Below are positions 12,422 through 25,515 of a stretch of DNA of 64,000 nucleotides, in pieces (position 1 is the first letter of the stretch; every line of letters begins with the position of its first letter). The notes under the pieces are model-generated. The model had not been told where the DNA came from, made no database searches, and saw only the letters and a program-made list of their open reading frames with translations. Source of the DNA: Haliclona indistincta (lineage: Eukaryota > Porifera > Demospongiae > Haplosclerida > Chalinidae); NCBI GenBank assembly GCA_964017065.1, contig OZ024788.1:3178887-3242886 (forward strand), in the 5' to 3' direction. Position numbers and translations under genes: made by a program.

Positions 12422-13306
12422 TCCAGCGTCTTTCCTGAAGGCGACAACAAACAATAATAGACACGTGTACGAATTTCCCTAAGATCGGTAGAATCTCTGT
12501 ATTTTCGTTTCACCACTCGCTACGTCCAACGAAGTAGAAGAGCTGGCTAATTTAGTGCTGCTAGCATACACCCATCCTTGTGCTAAACGATGACCAGCAG
12601 AAGTAGCCGAACACTCTCCTTGAACACAAGAAAAACGCAACAACATCACCCCCGCTGACCCCTCAAAGATCGTCATCAACAATACAGTAAAGTATTGTGC
12701 TTATGGAGAGCCATAATAAAAATTATAATAATACGTCTCCATAAGCACAATACTTTACTGTATTGTTGATGACGATCTTTGAGGGGTCAGCGGGGGTGAT
12801 GTTGTTGCGTTTTTCTTGTGTTCAAGGAGAGTGTTCGGCTACTTCTGCTGGTCATCGTTTAGCACAAGGATGGGTGTATGCTAGCAGCACTAAATTAGCC
12901 AGCTCCTCTACTTCGTTGGACGTAGCGAGTGGTGAAACGAAAATACAGAGATTCTACCGATCTTAGGGAAATTCGTACACGTGTCTATTATTGTTTGTTG
13001 TCGCCTTCAGGAAGGACGCTGGAGCTAGCGGTTTGCTGTGTCTTCTACACATGCAAGTGGCTATAGTTTGCTGTGGCAGACACCGTCTTAGCTGCGTTGG
13101 TTTTGCTGGCAATAGCGTACGAATATACATGTTGACCGAATATAGATAATTTACTCTACAACGGATGTGTAAACGGATCGAATGCGTAACGTACTACGTC
13201 ACACCTAGTGGTCACATCATGTGACCGTACGTCGCAAGGGTGGGAGGAATGGATTCGAATATCATGAGATGATCTTGAAAGAAGCTAGCCTGGGTCGTCG
13301 TCAGCG

Positions 13307-16300
13307 ATGAGTGTGAACGGCGTGGTAGTTGCGGTTTTCGTACTCATTACAATTGCGGTGTCGTCCAAGAGTAAGTACAACCATTTACAGTTTCAACGTG
13401 GGCGTGTATTTGTGTACCTCTGGTCTACTATAAAATACTACACATGTATCTATTAATCATGAAGCACCATGCCTTGGTGGAGATGCACGTACGCGTGTGC
13501 ATGTCACTAAAACCAACAATATGCGCGAATCATGCATGCATGGTGAAAATCCGTGGATAGTAACAGCACAGATCTTATACACTGAAACCATTCGGTAAAC
13601 AGAATCCAGCAAGGTGCTGACTACTGGTGTTATCAGCAATGGGCGTGCCTGCAAATTGTCAGCAAGAAAACTCTGACGCTCTGTTTCTTCAATCTCACTA
13701 GGCTTACTAGTTGTCCTGTAGTAGACATATCGAACCATCAAGTTGCTATGAAGCCTACTGTGGAAAGTTTTGAATTCTAGATCGTCAGTAACAGCCATTG
13801 AGATAAACAAATCAAGCCATAACTCAAAAACTAAGTTTCGTACTCAGCTTTCACATTTTAAACGCGAAATTATATCATGTTCTACTTGCATTGCTAGTTT
13901 CAGAACTTAAATTTCAATAAGTGCTGCAAAACTAAAGTAACAGACAGAAAATGCACCATTGGTGCGGGTTATGCCTCGGTGGATGTTAAATGTGACATGT
14001 TACAGATTAATTTTCATATACATGATGGAATTGGTAATCAGAAGCTTCAATCGGCTCAGCTTAACTCATTAGAGATAAAGACCATGTGCTATGCAATAAC
14101 TCATGGGCGTGTCTAGTGTCTCAGCTAGCTCAACAACCTGATACTGAAAGCAGTCACCAGTGCTGTTTTCTAATGGCCTGTCATGCTGTTAGGTAGTGCA
14201 AACGAACTCACTCAATATGAAACAGATAACTGTGAATATTGTTGGCTTCATAGAAATCCAGATCGCCAGAAACGGGCATCGGTGTGAGCAAATCATACCA
14301 TAACTCGAGAACTAAACTTTCAGTAGTTCAAAAGTGAGATTATATTGAGTTCTACTTTTGTTGTTAGTTTCAGAGCTCACCTTTCAGCGTGCACCGCAAA
14401 AGTGGTGTAACAGAATGAACGACGGACAACGCGACTACAGTATGCCTCATGGCAGAATGATCGGCAGACAATGCGACTACAGTATGCCTCGGTGGAATTG
14501 CATGCATACTGCACACTGGACATGCTTTGACATCTCACAGCAAACTCAGTACAGCTATAACACAGTACGACTCTTATTTTTCATTCAATCACTGTGCAGT
14601 GGTTTAAAGTTGTAGCAATTTAGTTATGTAATCAGAAGCCAAACAGTGCCGACCACTATTTTTACTGGGCAGGTCTACAATTTCAGCATGCGAGGGAGTT
14701 GCTTGCTTCCTTGTGCATTTCTCCGAACTTGCGCAGCTATCCTGTAGTATAGATCATACCTACAAGCATACTAGGCAGTCAGCTGTGGGTAATTTTGATA
14801 GTTAATAGTTATGATTTTAGTGCTCCAATATGTATGGTATGTGAATTTTGTATTATTTATACAGGTCAGTGTTTAGTACCTGCTATTGTCAGTTCAAGTT
14901 CAGATGACCTCTGTCAAGTAATATCACAAGGCTCACTGAGTTACACATGCCGTGATCAAGATGCAGTGATTTGGACTAGTTCTGTGTGGACTAATGCTAT
15001 TACTGTAATAACTGGAGTTCCACCAGCTATTCCACAACTAAATGTAGCTGGAGTGTCTCTTATGGAAAATCACTACATAAATGGATCTTGTATACACTCG
15101 ACTTTAACGTTTAACGAAAGTTTAACATCTTTGGCAGCACTAAATGGAGCAATATTGACCTGTGGTGTTTCTCCAGATGATCCTGTTACCATTCCTATAG
15201 TAGTGCCAGGTAATGTAGCTGGAAATTCTATCACAAAAGTGTACTTGAACTCAACATATTACCTATGTACATGCTTTTGTGTTTGGGTCATTACTTTCTA
15301 CTTTAGTGTTCTTTTTTAGTTACTCCAGGTTCTCCAACATTATTGAATGTTTCTTCATCATCATGTGACGGTAGTGGCAATCAGGTTACTCTCCAGTGGA
15401 GACCTCCATTCAACACTGGCGGACAGGGTGTTGAGATTGAGCGTTACTATTTGGATGTAATTGAACCACCAGATTTCATTTGTCCAGCTGACCGATGTAA
15501 CGTGACTGGCACAAACACCACTATCACTGGTCTACAGTGTAACACAAGCTACTTGTTCTCTGTTAGAGCAGACAACTGCAGAGGAGAAGGCAGTTCATTG
15601 CAATCAATGCGAATTTCTGTGAACCCAACAAGTAAGGGATAGACATATGTAGCTACTTACATGTCATGGATTGTATTTAAATTAATTTTATAGACCCTCC
15701 TGGTCCCAGCTTTCAAGACACACCATGTTTTGATGGCAACAATATCAGAGTATCATTGATGGTGAGAGTGTGTAGCCATTATAATTAAGTTCTATGAAAT
15801 TTTTAGGAGTACTCTAATAGTTGTCTGTCCAACATAATGTTTGTTGTGACTTCAAACTGTTCTGAAAATGAGCTAGAGACTAATGTTTCACAAGCATTAA
15901 TAATGCTGCCAACCTCTAGAGTGGATTCTTGTGAAGTGATTGCATTTGTTACAAGTGACTGTGGAGATAGTTCTCAAGCAGCAATAAGTAAGTCATTGTA
16001 AGAAGCATCATGTCTAGATAATAATTATTGTGGGACCTGTCTATACCTTGGGAACAGGCAAAAGTTTCCTGATTATAAAAATTATAGGTGTCCAAATATA
16101 CTACATGTAGTAGATGACCTTCAAGACAATTATATTCACTGCTTTTACAGAAGCCAAGACATGTTATGACAAAAACCAGTGGGGGCTGCTGGTATCTATG
16201 TTTCCTTTGGCTTCAGACTACTTACCCTATCAGGAAGTGCATGTTGCAACAAAGATTGAACTTCCTTGGTTGTAATGTAATGCAGAATGCTCACAACAGC

Positions 16301-17361
16301 TTTTCCTTCAAAAAGCCTGCAACTGTCTGTAAAACTAGGTAAATTTTGTAATGCGATGGTGCGTCATCGACCGTTCAGAATCCGGAATACGTAGGCGGCC
16401 GTATTTTACAGGTTCAAAGTGAATGGAAACGCAATATGGAACCACAGATTAGTATCCACTATAAGCAGGTGTCCGGATAAACAGGTTCCACTGTATACTT
16501 TATAGTACTAGCAAGAATTTATAGCCTCGAAAATTCATTATGATAAAATATATTATGTTTGTAATATCAGAGTCTCATTTATTTGTTTCTCATTATAGTG
16601 GTGAATGGTACATGCTCGACTATGCCTCCAACACCATCTCCATCACCAACAATATCTACATTGTTAACCTCTACAGGTAATTTTACACTCACGTGTAGTA
16701 CGTGAGAGGCTCAACAGCCGCACATTTTCTATAACTCAAAAGATCACAAAAATGAAGTACGTAAAATGAATTATTATGTGTAGAGCCATTTTAGCTTTAA
16801 AGATTGTTTGTTAGTTTATACTCATGTACAAGAAATGATTGTAACTCATTTCCTTTATGTAGAACTGAGAACATCCGTTTATTCAATCATACAGTCTTCT
16901 ATGATTACTCCAATTGGTAAGCAATAGATTTTTTTACTTTACGATTAATTTTGTCTGAATTTGCTTATAGCTTCAAGTCCTACAAATGGATCAGCTATTA
17001 CTGTAGTAGACATTATTAATATCACCGTTGCTGCCGTCGTGTTTGTTCTTATTGTTTGTGCACCCATTTGCTTTGTTATTGTGGTTTGTTTATTTATAAA
17101 ATATAGAAAAGGTCAGTAGCAAAAATTTTTGTCTTTCTTTACAAGTTTTGTTTTTTATTTTAACAGATTCTACTACCAAAATGCATCGAAATGAGATAGA
17201 TGATGTAAAACCTGCAACTATGTAAGTAGAATCGGCAATATGTGCTATTGTTTCACTATCACACTGACAATAGTCCTGAGTCTACAGAAGAAGAAAAAAT
17301 GGAGCGCCGGAAAGACCATGAGAGTAATGTGAGACAGTATACTACCCGCACATACATGTAG
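13307..17361 (+). CDS. Receptor gene C: Ig-FN3 membrane protein, 461 aa
   Basis: Ten exons join in frame (1386 nt): 13307-13370, 14865-15209, 15320-15631, 15694-15761, 15807-15987, 16599-16676, 16863-16916, 16971-17111, 17167-17221 and 17274-17361. Order: signal peptide (MSVNGVVVAVFVLITIAVSS); Ig-like domain with DAVIWTSS and ILTCGV; FN3 domain with VTLQWRPPF and NTSYLFSVRADN; a second, Cys-containing FN3-like module split by a 45-bp intron; a Pro/Ser/Thr-rich stalk (TPPTPSPSPT-like); one membrane helix (about residues 383-411); and a charged tail ending TTRTYM. Introns 1-3 share phase 1 and position with genes B and D. Intron 1 (1.5 kb) and intron 5 (0.6 kb) contain repeats. It is probably a surface recognition receptor. 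The last two exons are less certain than the rest, but they splice in frame to a stop. Confidence 0.75.
13450..14780. repeat. Dispersed TATGCCTCG-hairpin repeat modules in intron 1 of gene C
   Basis: Three or more modules (about 13450-13990, 14095-14510 and 14620-14780) are related to 3700-5035, sharing CCATAACTC, the AACTTTCAG region and the terminal TATGCCTCGGTGG. They fill most of intron 1. Confidence 0.6.
16023..16496. mobile_element. Probable Tc1/mariner-type MITE in gene C intron 5
   Basis: The right end GGTTCCACTGTA and the left end TGTGGGACCTGTC are imperfect inverted repeats. They match the termini of the elements at 22435-22617 and 48956-49126. There is no coding content. Confidence 0.45.
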
Positions 17362-18894
17362 TATTAATTAGTTCCACAATTCCTTGCCCAAAATTTTGCA
17401 TTTGTTTACTGAGTCAATAGATTACATCTTGAGTGCATGCAAATAAGGAGCATGCAACTTCCAGTTCCATCTCAATGAAATACTGCTGCTGTTGCAATTA
17501 TTTTGTGCCACAGCAGTGTTCTTGGGCACTTTGACAGCTCATAGCGTCTTGTTTTATGGCATGAACTAGACTCTAGTGAAATCATGACTTTATCTATCAT
17601 CTATCAGGAGCACATAACAACGCTCAATGGGCATGTACAAGACCGTTATTCCCATACAAACCATGCTACCTTATTTGATAGTACAGTTTAGATATAGGTT
17701 GGTTATACAGCCCCATTGAACATTAGACTCCTGGTCACAGAGACTAACCTGGAAAATATTATAAATTATAATGAGATTTCATTACCTAGAAATATGCAAC
17801 AAGTTTCCCTATAAACAGCAATGATTATCATTACTGCAATTGTGAATACTATTACAGTACAATGAATATCTTTAACGTTGCAGTCAATATTAATTTTTAC
17901 AAACAATATTTTTCTCTTGGGGCAAGGCCTGATTAGGCATGTACATGTCAAGTAAAAGTTCTTTACTTGTACGATTACACACTTTCTGCTTACAGCAAGT
18001 TGTCAGGATTCTATGGCACAGAAAACTTAAATTTTAGCATTCTGCTTGCTTCACTGTCGTCTGGTGACTTTGGGCGCTTGTTTGTCGATTGCTGAGTGTG
18101 CGATTGTGAGTCTAGTCGTTTTATACCATCAGTTAATGAAGAGGTGTAGTTTCCTGTTTGGCCGGCTCAAGGTTTGACATGATACTGACGGACGCTCACT
18201 TTATGCATTAGACAAGGCAGGTCGATAGTAAAACATTTTGTACAGTTGTCGATCGGGACTTGAGCATGTGGCTGCAATAGAGAGGTGACAGCTAGTCTAG
18301 TGTTCTGCTATTACTGTATGAATTTGTAAATGCCCAACACAGTCCAGTGGGCATATTCACGGTTGGCAATGAACTGTTGATAGTACATTATGCACAAATA
18401 AGGAAGTTTTTAACTGATGCACCCGAGTTATAAACTCTTCCCTTTTAAATAATATTTTCAAGATTCTTTTGAACCACTAAATTTACATTTTGACACTTGT
18501 GTGAGGCAATATGTTGTTGGTGGTCCCATGAACATCATTTTAAAGCAATAATTTCTGCCCACCTGCATTATGAGTACATGTTGCTAAGATACGTTCTCAT
18601 ATACAAAGTCATTGCACAGTCACAAGACAAAATGAATGTAATTATAAGTTTGAATTGTTTACTGTGAATGAGATCAAACGGGAGTATGAATTTAGCCTGG
18701 CATTGATTTAATAAATGACTGTACATGTATGTTTAGAGAGTGCTGTTGTACGTTTTAAAGTTGTTCAACTCGTGACACAGTATGAAACAACGCTGTAGGC
18801 TTCTTAAATATTACATGTTTGTGTTGATTACATGCCAAATAGTGTTAGATTCATCCTGTAACTAAAAATCACCTCTACTTTGCAATGTCTATAA
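17362..18894. other. Intergenic, nothing recognised
   Basis: AT-rich downstream flank of gene C. No exon, RNA gene or clear repeat was identified. Confidence 0.4.
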
Positions 18895-19190
18895 CCAGTA
18901 GCGTAACTACCGTGAGGCAGAGGAGGCACTTGCCTCGCTTTTGCCCAACCAAAATTTTATTAACGTATACATGTATACCTTGCCTAGTACAGCTGTCTTG
19001 CCTGACACAGCTGTCTCTATCTTGCTCTCCACTCCACCAGGCCACGTATGCTATTTCACCATGCAATGGCGCACTGCTACGAGGCAGAAAATGACGAAAT
19101 CTAATGAATATTAATTAGTTATTTCCCAAAATCGCGCGTGCGCAAGCGCGCACCTCCTCGGTTCAGTCCAAATTTCTAGTTACGCCCCTG
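18895..19190. mobile_element. hAT-like MITE with CAGTAGCGTAACTA ends
   Basis: The inverted termini CAGTAGCGTAACTA and TAGTTACGCCCCTG enclose 296 bp with no transposase. I could not see a clear target duplication. A solo end of the same family occurs at 20748-20800 (GTAACTACCGTGAGGC block). Confidence 0.6.
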
Positions 19191-21647
19191 AATTAACGTA
19201 CATGTCATGCATAATAGATGAGTTACTGCTAAAACCTTCTACCAGCAAAAGTGATGGACGAAGATTCCTCGCTTTTTGTCAGAGTGTACTCCTATCCCAC
19301 GAACCCCACTTACCCCTATGAGAGCCTCAGTTACAAATTAATTGCACTGAGAAGATGGCTAAACCCATTTTCAATATAGGCTAGCAGGCTAAGACGCTGT
19401 AGATTATAGCTATGAATAGTGCAGCAAGAAATATTGCAAGACTTATAAAAGCAATAAGCCAGCTAAATTAGAATTCTTAGCTGTTGATCTTCACAAGAGG
19501 AAATGAAACAATGAATGCATTATAGGCTGCCATAATTACCCATGAGGAATGGGATGTTGACTTAATAAGGAAATTAAGTGTTTATTTATCACAGAAAATA
19601 ATATTCATTATTTCTGGGTATGCACTTACCTAGTCATTTTGATACCCCCAAAAGAGCTATACAGCCAATGAATATTATTTTCTGCCATTGCCAGCAACAG
19701 GTGGACAAGGAGTAAGTTTTCTGTATACTATCACCGTATACAGCTACGTCGATTTGTATGGCAGGCATTGGGGTAGCTGACTTCACCAGGTGCTCTGACG
19801 ACATACCTGTTCGCCGAATTCCTTCTGGCCGTGAACTTCAGTGTGTTTGTCGCTTGCATGAAGGGCTCGCAGTGTACTCTGTTCGAAGAAGTACGATACA
19901 CTTGTCGATTGAAAATACTAATTGACCAAATTCAAATACATTACTGTGCAGAAATGGAATACTTTGACTACTTTGCCACTATAATTATTTTACTAAAACG
20001 AATACACATTTTTGCATCTCTCAAATTCTGTATGCTAAGTTGAATAGTTAGACTAAAAGCTGAGTTGAATAGTTGGACTACAAGCTGAGTTATTCAGTTT
20101 CTTGTAGGTGAAAATGTACGATAAAAATCTCGATCACTTTAAAACTACACTTCATTATTTTCATAATTTTTTTCACTTCATAATTTTAAAGGGTGAGGCT
20201 AAAAAAATGAGCAAAATTAATATGGCGTAGTATGATGTCTGGTTCTATAGTAGTTGCAGTTTTGTTGCCATGTAGAGTGTTTAGCATGAAAAAAGTAAGT
20301 AAACTCAAGATTTTGGTAGCAGTATTCGGTTTAAAACCGCTCAATCGGCGGTGACTGCATTTTGTACTAAATTCCTGGCAATGCAATGAATACTGTGATT
20401 TCAAATATATTGTGAGCAGAAGAAAATATATGCACTTAGCAGACTATATGCACCTGTAGATAGCTTATGAACTAATTGCATTGTTTGTGAGATTGATCTA
20501 ATGACGAAATACAGAAAGACGTCTTAGACCCGCCATTTTAAGGCTTGCAGGCAACATAAAAAACTGCATATATGAGCACGTTTCTGTATAGCTGTGCAGT
20601 AGTGACTCACTATACTTGAGGTAGTAACCCAAGTATGAGATACACAGGCTACATGCAAACACACAATATATTTTGGTTAGTTATTGATTTTGCTACTTTC
20701 ATTATTTTTTGTATGGTCTTTCTCAGGTCAGCGTTTTAGCAGTATATAGGGTAACTACCGTGAGGCAAAGGAGGCATGTGCCTCCTTGGTTTTGCAAAAA
20801 ATTAATAAATATTCAGTATCATAACTTCCACTAGTGGCTACACATTGAGGCTAGGCATTCTAGCGTGTGCGCCGCTCTCAATCTTAGTTGCACCCTTGAT
20901 TCTAGACTGTGTTCCAATAATTATTGCTGTGATACTGAGTGCTTCCCAAGTGGGAACACTCAGTTATGGCTTAGGTATTAAAACATGCGCTTGTAGAGTA
21001 TTTACTAACATTAAGCAAATGTTACTAAAAATGCAGGAGCAAGTAGTAAGCACATCAGTCAGTGTAAACGTAAGTGTCAGCATACTATGGAGAATGCACA
21101 GAAGGTCAATTCTCAATTTTCTGCTCTATTGTGATATGATTTTTTAACAACACTATCTTGCAGCTATCTTATAGATTAAAGCATGGATTAAAGAAATCAT
21201 TTTTGTATGAAATTCACCAGAAAAATAAAAAGTTTTTATTATTGTCAAACTTTATAGTATTTAGCTTTTGGTGTAGTGGCAACTACCAAGTAGTAACAAA
21301 TGCATCCAAAATCCAGATTGCTATGAACGTAGACTGGAAATTCCATCCACAAAAAGCTATGATTCTACGACTTTATGCAGATGTGAAACTTTCATTTCAT
21401 AGTTCTTCGTATTGTAACAATAACATACGTAGAAATACATTTAAGATGTCAACAAAATAAATTATACCTTGCTACTAATGATGTGTGTTGAAAACAATGT
21501 TTGGTGTTTTCATATAGGTCAGTGCTACGTCGACTAGCATTAATGATCATATTAACTAATCTCCGGATTGAAATATTTAACAATCACGTTTCATTATGCT
21601 GCGGCAACAAAGCTCACTATTCAACTCGTCAATGATGTTAGGTGTGT
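19191..21647. other. Intergenic, one solo transposon end only
   Basis: Apart from the solo element end at about 20748-20800, I recognise no exon or RNA. Several open frames of 60-100 codons (for example 20845-21147 and 21158-21460) lack domain-like features and splice context. Confidence 0.4.
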
Positions 21648-22222
21648 TATGCCACATGCCATGACGTTAGGGTTGACATGAAAACATGATGGCAGCTAAA
21701 TTGGATTTCTCTCAGCTCTCTCAAATTAAAAATAAAATTACATCGTTATTAAAAATAATGTCTCAATATTAAATTTTGGAAGCTTTGTAGCATAGCCTTG
21801 CACCCACATTATATCCTCATACCAAGGCACTAGCACTTGGGTACAGGCTAGGTTTATTTCCATGCACACAGCTGGGGTTCAAATGGAAACCAACGACAAC
21901 CGGAATCTTTGTGTCATAGTACCACGTTTCTCTGCAATTCAAGGATGTTTGCATGTAAAATTTTATTTGAAAAAGACTAGGCTAAGCTATTAAGCATAAA
22001 TTTTGTGAAATTTTGTTGTGGAAAATTACTGGTTATACTGCACAGCACAGGCATTTCCAAATCTATTGTTCTTTCATGTAAAATAAAAACCATTTGTTGT
22101 TTGTATTTGTGGTGATTTTCCACAACAAATGGTTGTTTAGCCTACCATTTGTTTAGCCTAAGTGTAGCCGCCATCTTGTTTTCCGCCCAACCCTAAATAT
22201 GCCACGACTACCGCGTGGCATA
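21648..22222. mobile_element. Inverted-repeat element with TATGCCACG hairpin terminus
   Basis: The right end holds a 25-bp hairpin (22198-22222; arms TATGCCACG and CGTGGCATA) beside the AACAAGATGGCGGCTAC subterminal block in reverse orientation. The left end (21648-21700) is a degraded inverted copy of the same terminus. The terminus matches 57472-57540. No coding content. Confidence 0.6.
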
Positions 22223-22434
22223 ATACTGCAAAGATTTCTAAATTTATGGTACTGAAATATTTTCACGCAAGAGACAAGAGTTGCTTATTTCATTTCTAGC
22301 TATGAATCTAATGCAGGTAATTGATCACATACTGTCAGCTGTGTATGAACTCAGCTTGAGTCAGTATTGCCCACGTGACCAGATTGCATTTGAGTGCCTT
22401 ATATAAGAGTTTTTACCCTGTGAAAAACTTCAAT

Positions 22435-22617
22435 TACAGTTGAACCCCTCTTAGCGGACACCCCTCTCCAGAGGACACCCTCTCTATAATGGACACTTAC
22501 TGAATCCCAAATATAACTCACATAATGAATAATAAAACCCTGACCAGAGGACACCCTCTCTACAATGGACAATTTTATTGGTCCCAATGGTGTCCGCCTT
22601 AGAGAGGTTCCACTGTA
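22435..22617. mobile_element. Tc1/mariner-type MITE, TA-flanked
   Basis: The ends TACAGTTGAACC and GGTTCCACTGTA are inverted repeats that include the TA dinucleotide expected of Tc1/mariner targets. The interior repeats GGACACC-type units. A second copy lies at 48956-49126. Confidence 0.7.
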
Positions 22618-23242
22618 CTGGATTTCCATAAGTAAAAAAAACGACAGAAAGCTGACGGAAAGTAATAATAAAACAATTGCAATTGTACGAATTTAGAAAT
22701 CTTCAATTGGCAGTTGTAATTCTAATTAGATTAATTTTATTATTGTACTTTCTTAACATTCAGGTAATGATAAACCGTCCGTATTTATATTTTACTAAAA
22801 ATTGTCAAGCATGCTTTCTTACTTGGATTACATTGATCTCTCTTTCTATTTATTCAGTTGTCTTCCAGTTCTACTAAAGAAACCAATCCTGTGAGAACTG
22901 AAACTTCAAAATTATAGTGAAATTCCCCTACAATGTTTGTTGATTGATTTATTATCATCTAATTTTACTTGTGAAAATCGCAATACTATCATCCACACGG
23001 CGTCCACATGATATGTTGTTGAATGAGGGCCATAATCTTGACCCTCTGTGGTATCAACAATGCAAGTTTTTTCAATTCATGGATCAATTTGTACACATAA
23101 TTACGTCAGTGTGAATCGACCATTTCTCACACATGTTATTCTGTCATCATTATGCCTTTCTCTGAGTCTATTCCCTTTTCTCCTGAACTATTCAACCATT
23201 AATTGCTGTACCTAACACTATTATGGCATACCATGCACTCCT

Positions 23243-24341
23243 GTTGATACTGCTTCAGTCCCCTCTGCTGTCTCTGGACTCCTAATCGATGTAGCGCCAA
23301 CACTACCACTAGATTTAACCCAACACAGTTCCTGCTACCCTATGCCTGACACAGAAGAGGGCTTTCAATCATCATTTGTAACTAAATTAGGTGGCGCTCA
23401 ACTGAAAGCTGGTAAAAAGGAATAACTAACTAGAACCGTAAACATAGAAATTTTTGCAACGTAAAATAATCTTTGCGTTTTTGTCAAGGTGACCAAAAAT
23501 CTCATTGCTCCAATATTAATGTTCACGCTTTGCATTTGAAGGCACCCAAGAAAAACGTGAAAATTCTACGTTTACGGTAATATTAATAATTATTATTATT
23601 TGTCTGTTTAATGTGGCTTGTATCAACTACAAATTGTGCATGTATCTTGTGAATTTGTGAACAAATGCAAGAAAATATATAACTACAAGAAAGCTGTTCT
23701 TGAATGTGTTCACCACCTGTCCAAAAATTGATGATCTGTCAATTGAACAATTGTGATATTTCATTATTTTAACCACTTAACTGTCTCAACAGTTAACAAC
23801 AGATGTCATCAACAGTCTCAACAGATGGTATGTGCTTAGTTATTGTGTGGGGTGAATCCTCAATGCATGTAGTTGAATATATATATAAATTATTCCGAAA
23901 CAAATTAAAGTTACTAGCTGTGTGTGCAAGAATTCAACATTATTTTAGGTGTGTGTAATATTGTTGACCAGGTCCTCCTCGCTGCTGTTGTCCGGCTCAA
24001 GAAGCTCAGAGAGTGTTTCCAGCTCGAACCAACATGGACAAAGAAACAGACAAATCGAAGGTGCTTATTTTACAGCTTACATTGCAGGACATTTTACAAA
24101 CTTTTTCTTCGCTTCTCACTTTAGCTGATCAATTACAAGCTCTCGTTGTTGGAAAATGTGGATCCGAATGCCGACAATTTTGTCTCAGCCGGCATCATCA
24201 ACACTCGCAGTGTGTTAGTGGGCTGCTTGCTATGACTAGAGCCTAACCTGCAAACAAGGTCAGTTACAGACTAACCACAAATACATAATGTCACCTAATT
24301 TCTCCCTCCCACTCTCTCCCTCTCTCTCTCACTCCCTCCCT

Positions 24342-24372
<31 letters not shown>

Positions 24373-24511
24373 CCTCTCTCTCTCACTCCCTCTCTCTCTC
24401 TCCCTCTCTCTCCTTCTCTCTCTCTCTCTCCAGATGTATCGATTGACCGTCAGAACCTCACACAAGGGTGTCTCCAAGATGATATGTGATGTTCTGTCTC
24501 AGGAGTTTTAG
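23243..24511 (+). pseudogene. Decayed fragment of AP-2 alpha-adaptin (copy 3)
   Basis: A relic of the linker exon (about 23243-23395) is followed by 3' exon relics at about 23992-24060, 24125-24258 and 24434-24511 (MYRLTVRTSHKGVSKMICD). The ear-domain exons between them are absent. Inactivating changes visible: the acceptor AG before 23992 is TG, an in-frame TGA replaces CGA in the exon at 24125-24258, and one base is missing at that exon's end. The downstream flank (24512-25110) matches the flanks of copies 1 and 2. Confidence 0.85.
24300..24431. repeat. (CT)n-rich tract before a relic splice acceptor
   Basis: Interrupted TC/CCCT microsatellite running directly into the CAG acceptor of the last alpha-adaptin exon relic. 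Confidence 0.85.
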
Positions 24512-25515
24512 CCGCATAGCCACAAGAAAACTCTATTAATTATATTACCATTATTATTATTATTCCTAGACCTTTCCGTTATGCTATGGAGTTCAAGAGA
24601 CAACCTAGTGATATAATTATGCTTAGGACGATTGTGAATTGCTGCACGTCTGTTTTTTAACATAATTATTTTTTTCACAATTTTGCACATGTGCTCTTCA
24701 AACCATTTTCTTCTCTCTCTGATTGACACTGTATTGTCTTTTTTGTATAGTATCATTAGTTATTGCAATTATGTGTTCTAGAGCAGATAATGACATAATT
24801 ATACTTGGACAATACAAGCTTGTTGTAGATCATCTGTGCTATCGGCTACTGGTTTGCTTTCTGGCGTAAATAATTATTCTCGTTCCTGCTCTCGCGTGTT
24901 TTGGTGTTCTTAGCCTGAAAATACAAAGTATTATTTTCGTTTTTGTTTCTTGCCAAGACTTCTCACCCTAGTCGAGCAATTATAAATCTTCATTATGAAA
25001 GGTGTTGATCCAAAATTTTCGACTCAACCTGCAACTGACAAAGGTCTACTAAAATAGCAAAGAAAAGACCAAAGACATTATTGTTATCACTCACACATAG
25101 TCTCTCTTCAGACTCTTATCCACATAAGCCCCACCCATTAGGTGGAAGCTAATTATTATGTAATCATTTACTCCTTATATAAATCCACTTTAGCATGCCT
25201 CTTCATGAGGTCTTAGACTCTTTATAGAAACAGATTTTACGCTTCCTCTTGATCATGAGTCAAAGCATTTCCGTTGAACTCTTTGTTCAGCTTTAGACGC
25301 AGAATTAACAACCAGACGATGTCTGCATGAATTATTGTTTTCGTTGCAATTTTTCTGATCATCCCTACATAGGGACATACTACACCATGAGTCGCTTCAT
25401 TAAACCAATTGCAAGCATTGTCTTATAATATAGTTGCAATGTAGTATACAAAAGTAATGTTATAACATGCAATCATAAAGCATACAAAAGTTCATATCAG
25501 AAAAATCACACTATC
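24512..25515. other. Duplicated alpha-adaptin 3' flank, then intergenic
   Basis: 24512 to about 25110 is homologous to 62878-63530 and partly to 53700-54070. From 25110 to the gene E stop I see nothing recognisable. Confidence 0.6.

Larger units (their letters stand above)
11485..13158. repeat. Long palindrome (423-bp arms) interrupted by a transposon
   Basis: The right arm 12736-13158 is a near-perfect inverted copy of a left arm made of 11485-11624 plus 12427-12709. The spacer is only 26 bp (12710-12735). The left arm is split by a transposon at 11625-12421, so the palindrome is older than that insertion. Each arm encodes the same 67-residue open frame (12479-12682 minus, 12763-12966 plus), which looks like a by-product of arm identity. 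The palindrome ends 148 bp before the start codon of receptor gene C. It may be a fold-back or long-TIR element. Confidence 0.85.

Noticed and set aside
12479..12966. Identical 67-residue frames on opposite strands
   Set aside because: Explained by the inverted arms of a palindrome. There is no recognisable domain or splice context; identity reflects the repeat, not selection on a protein.
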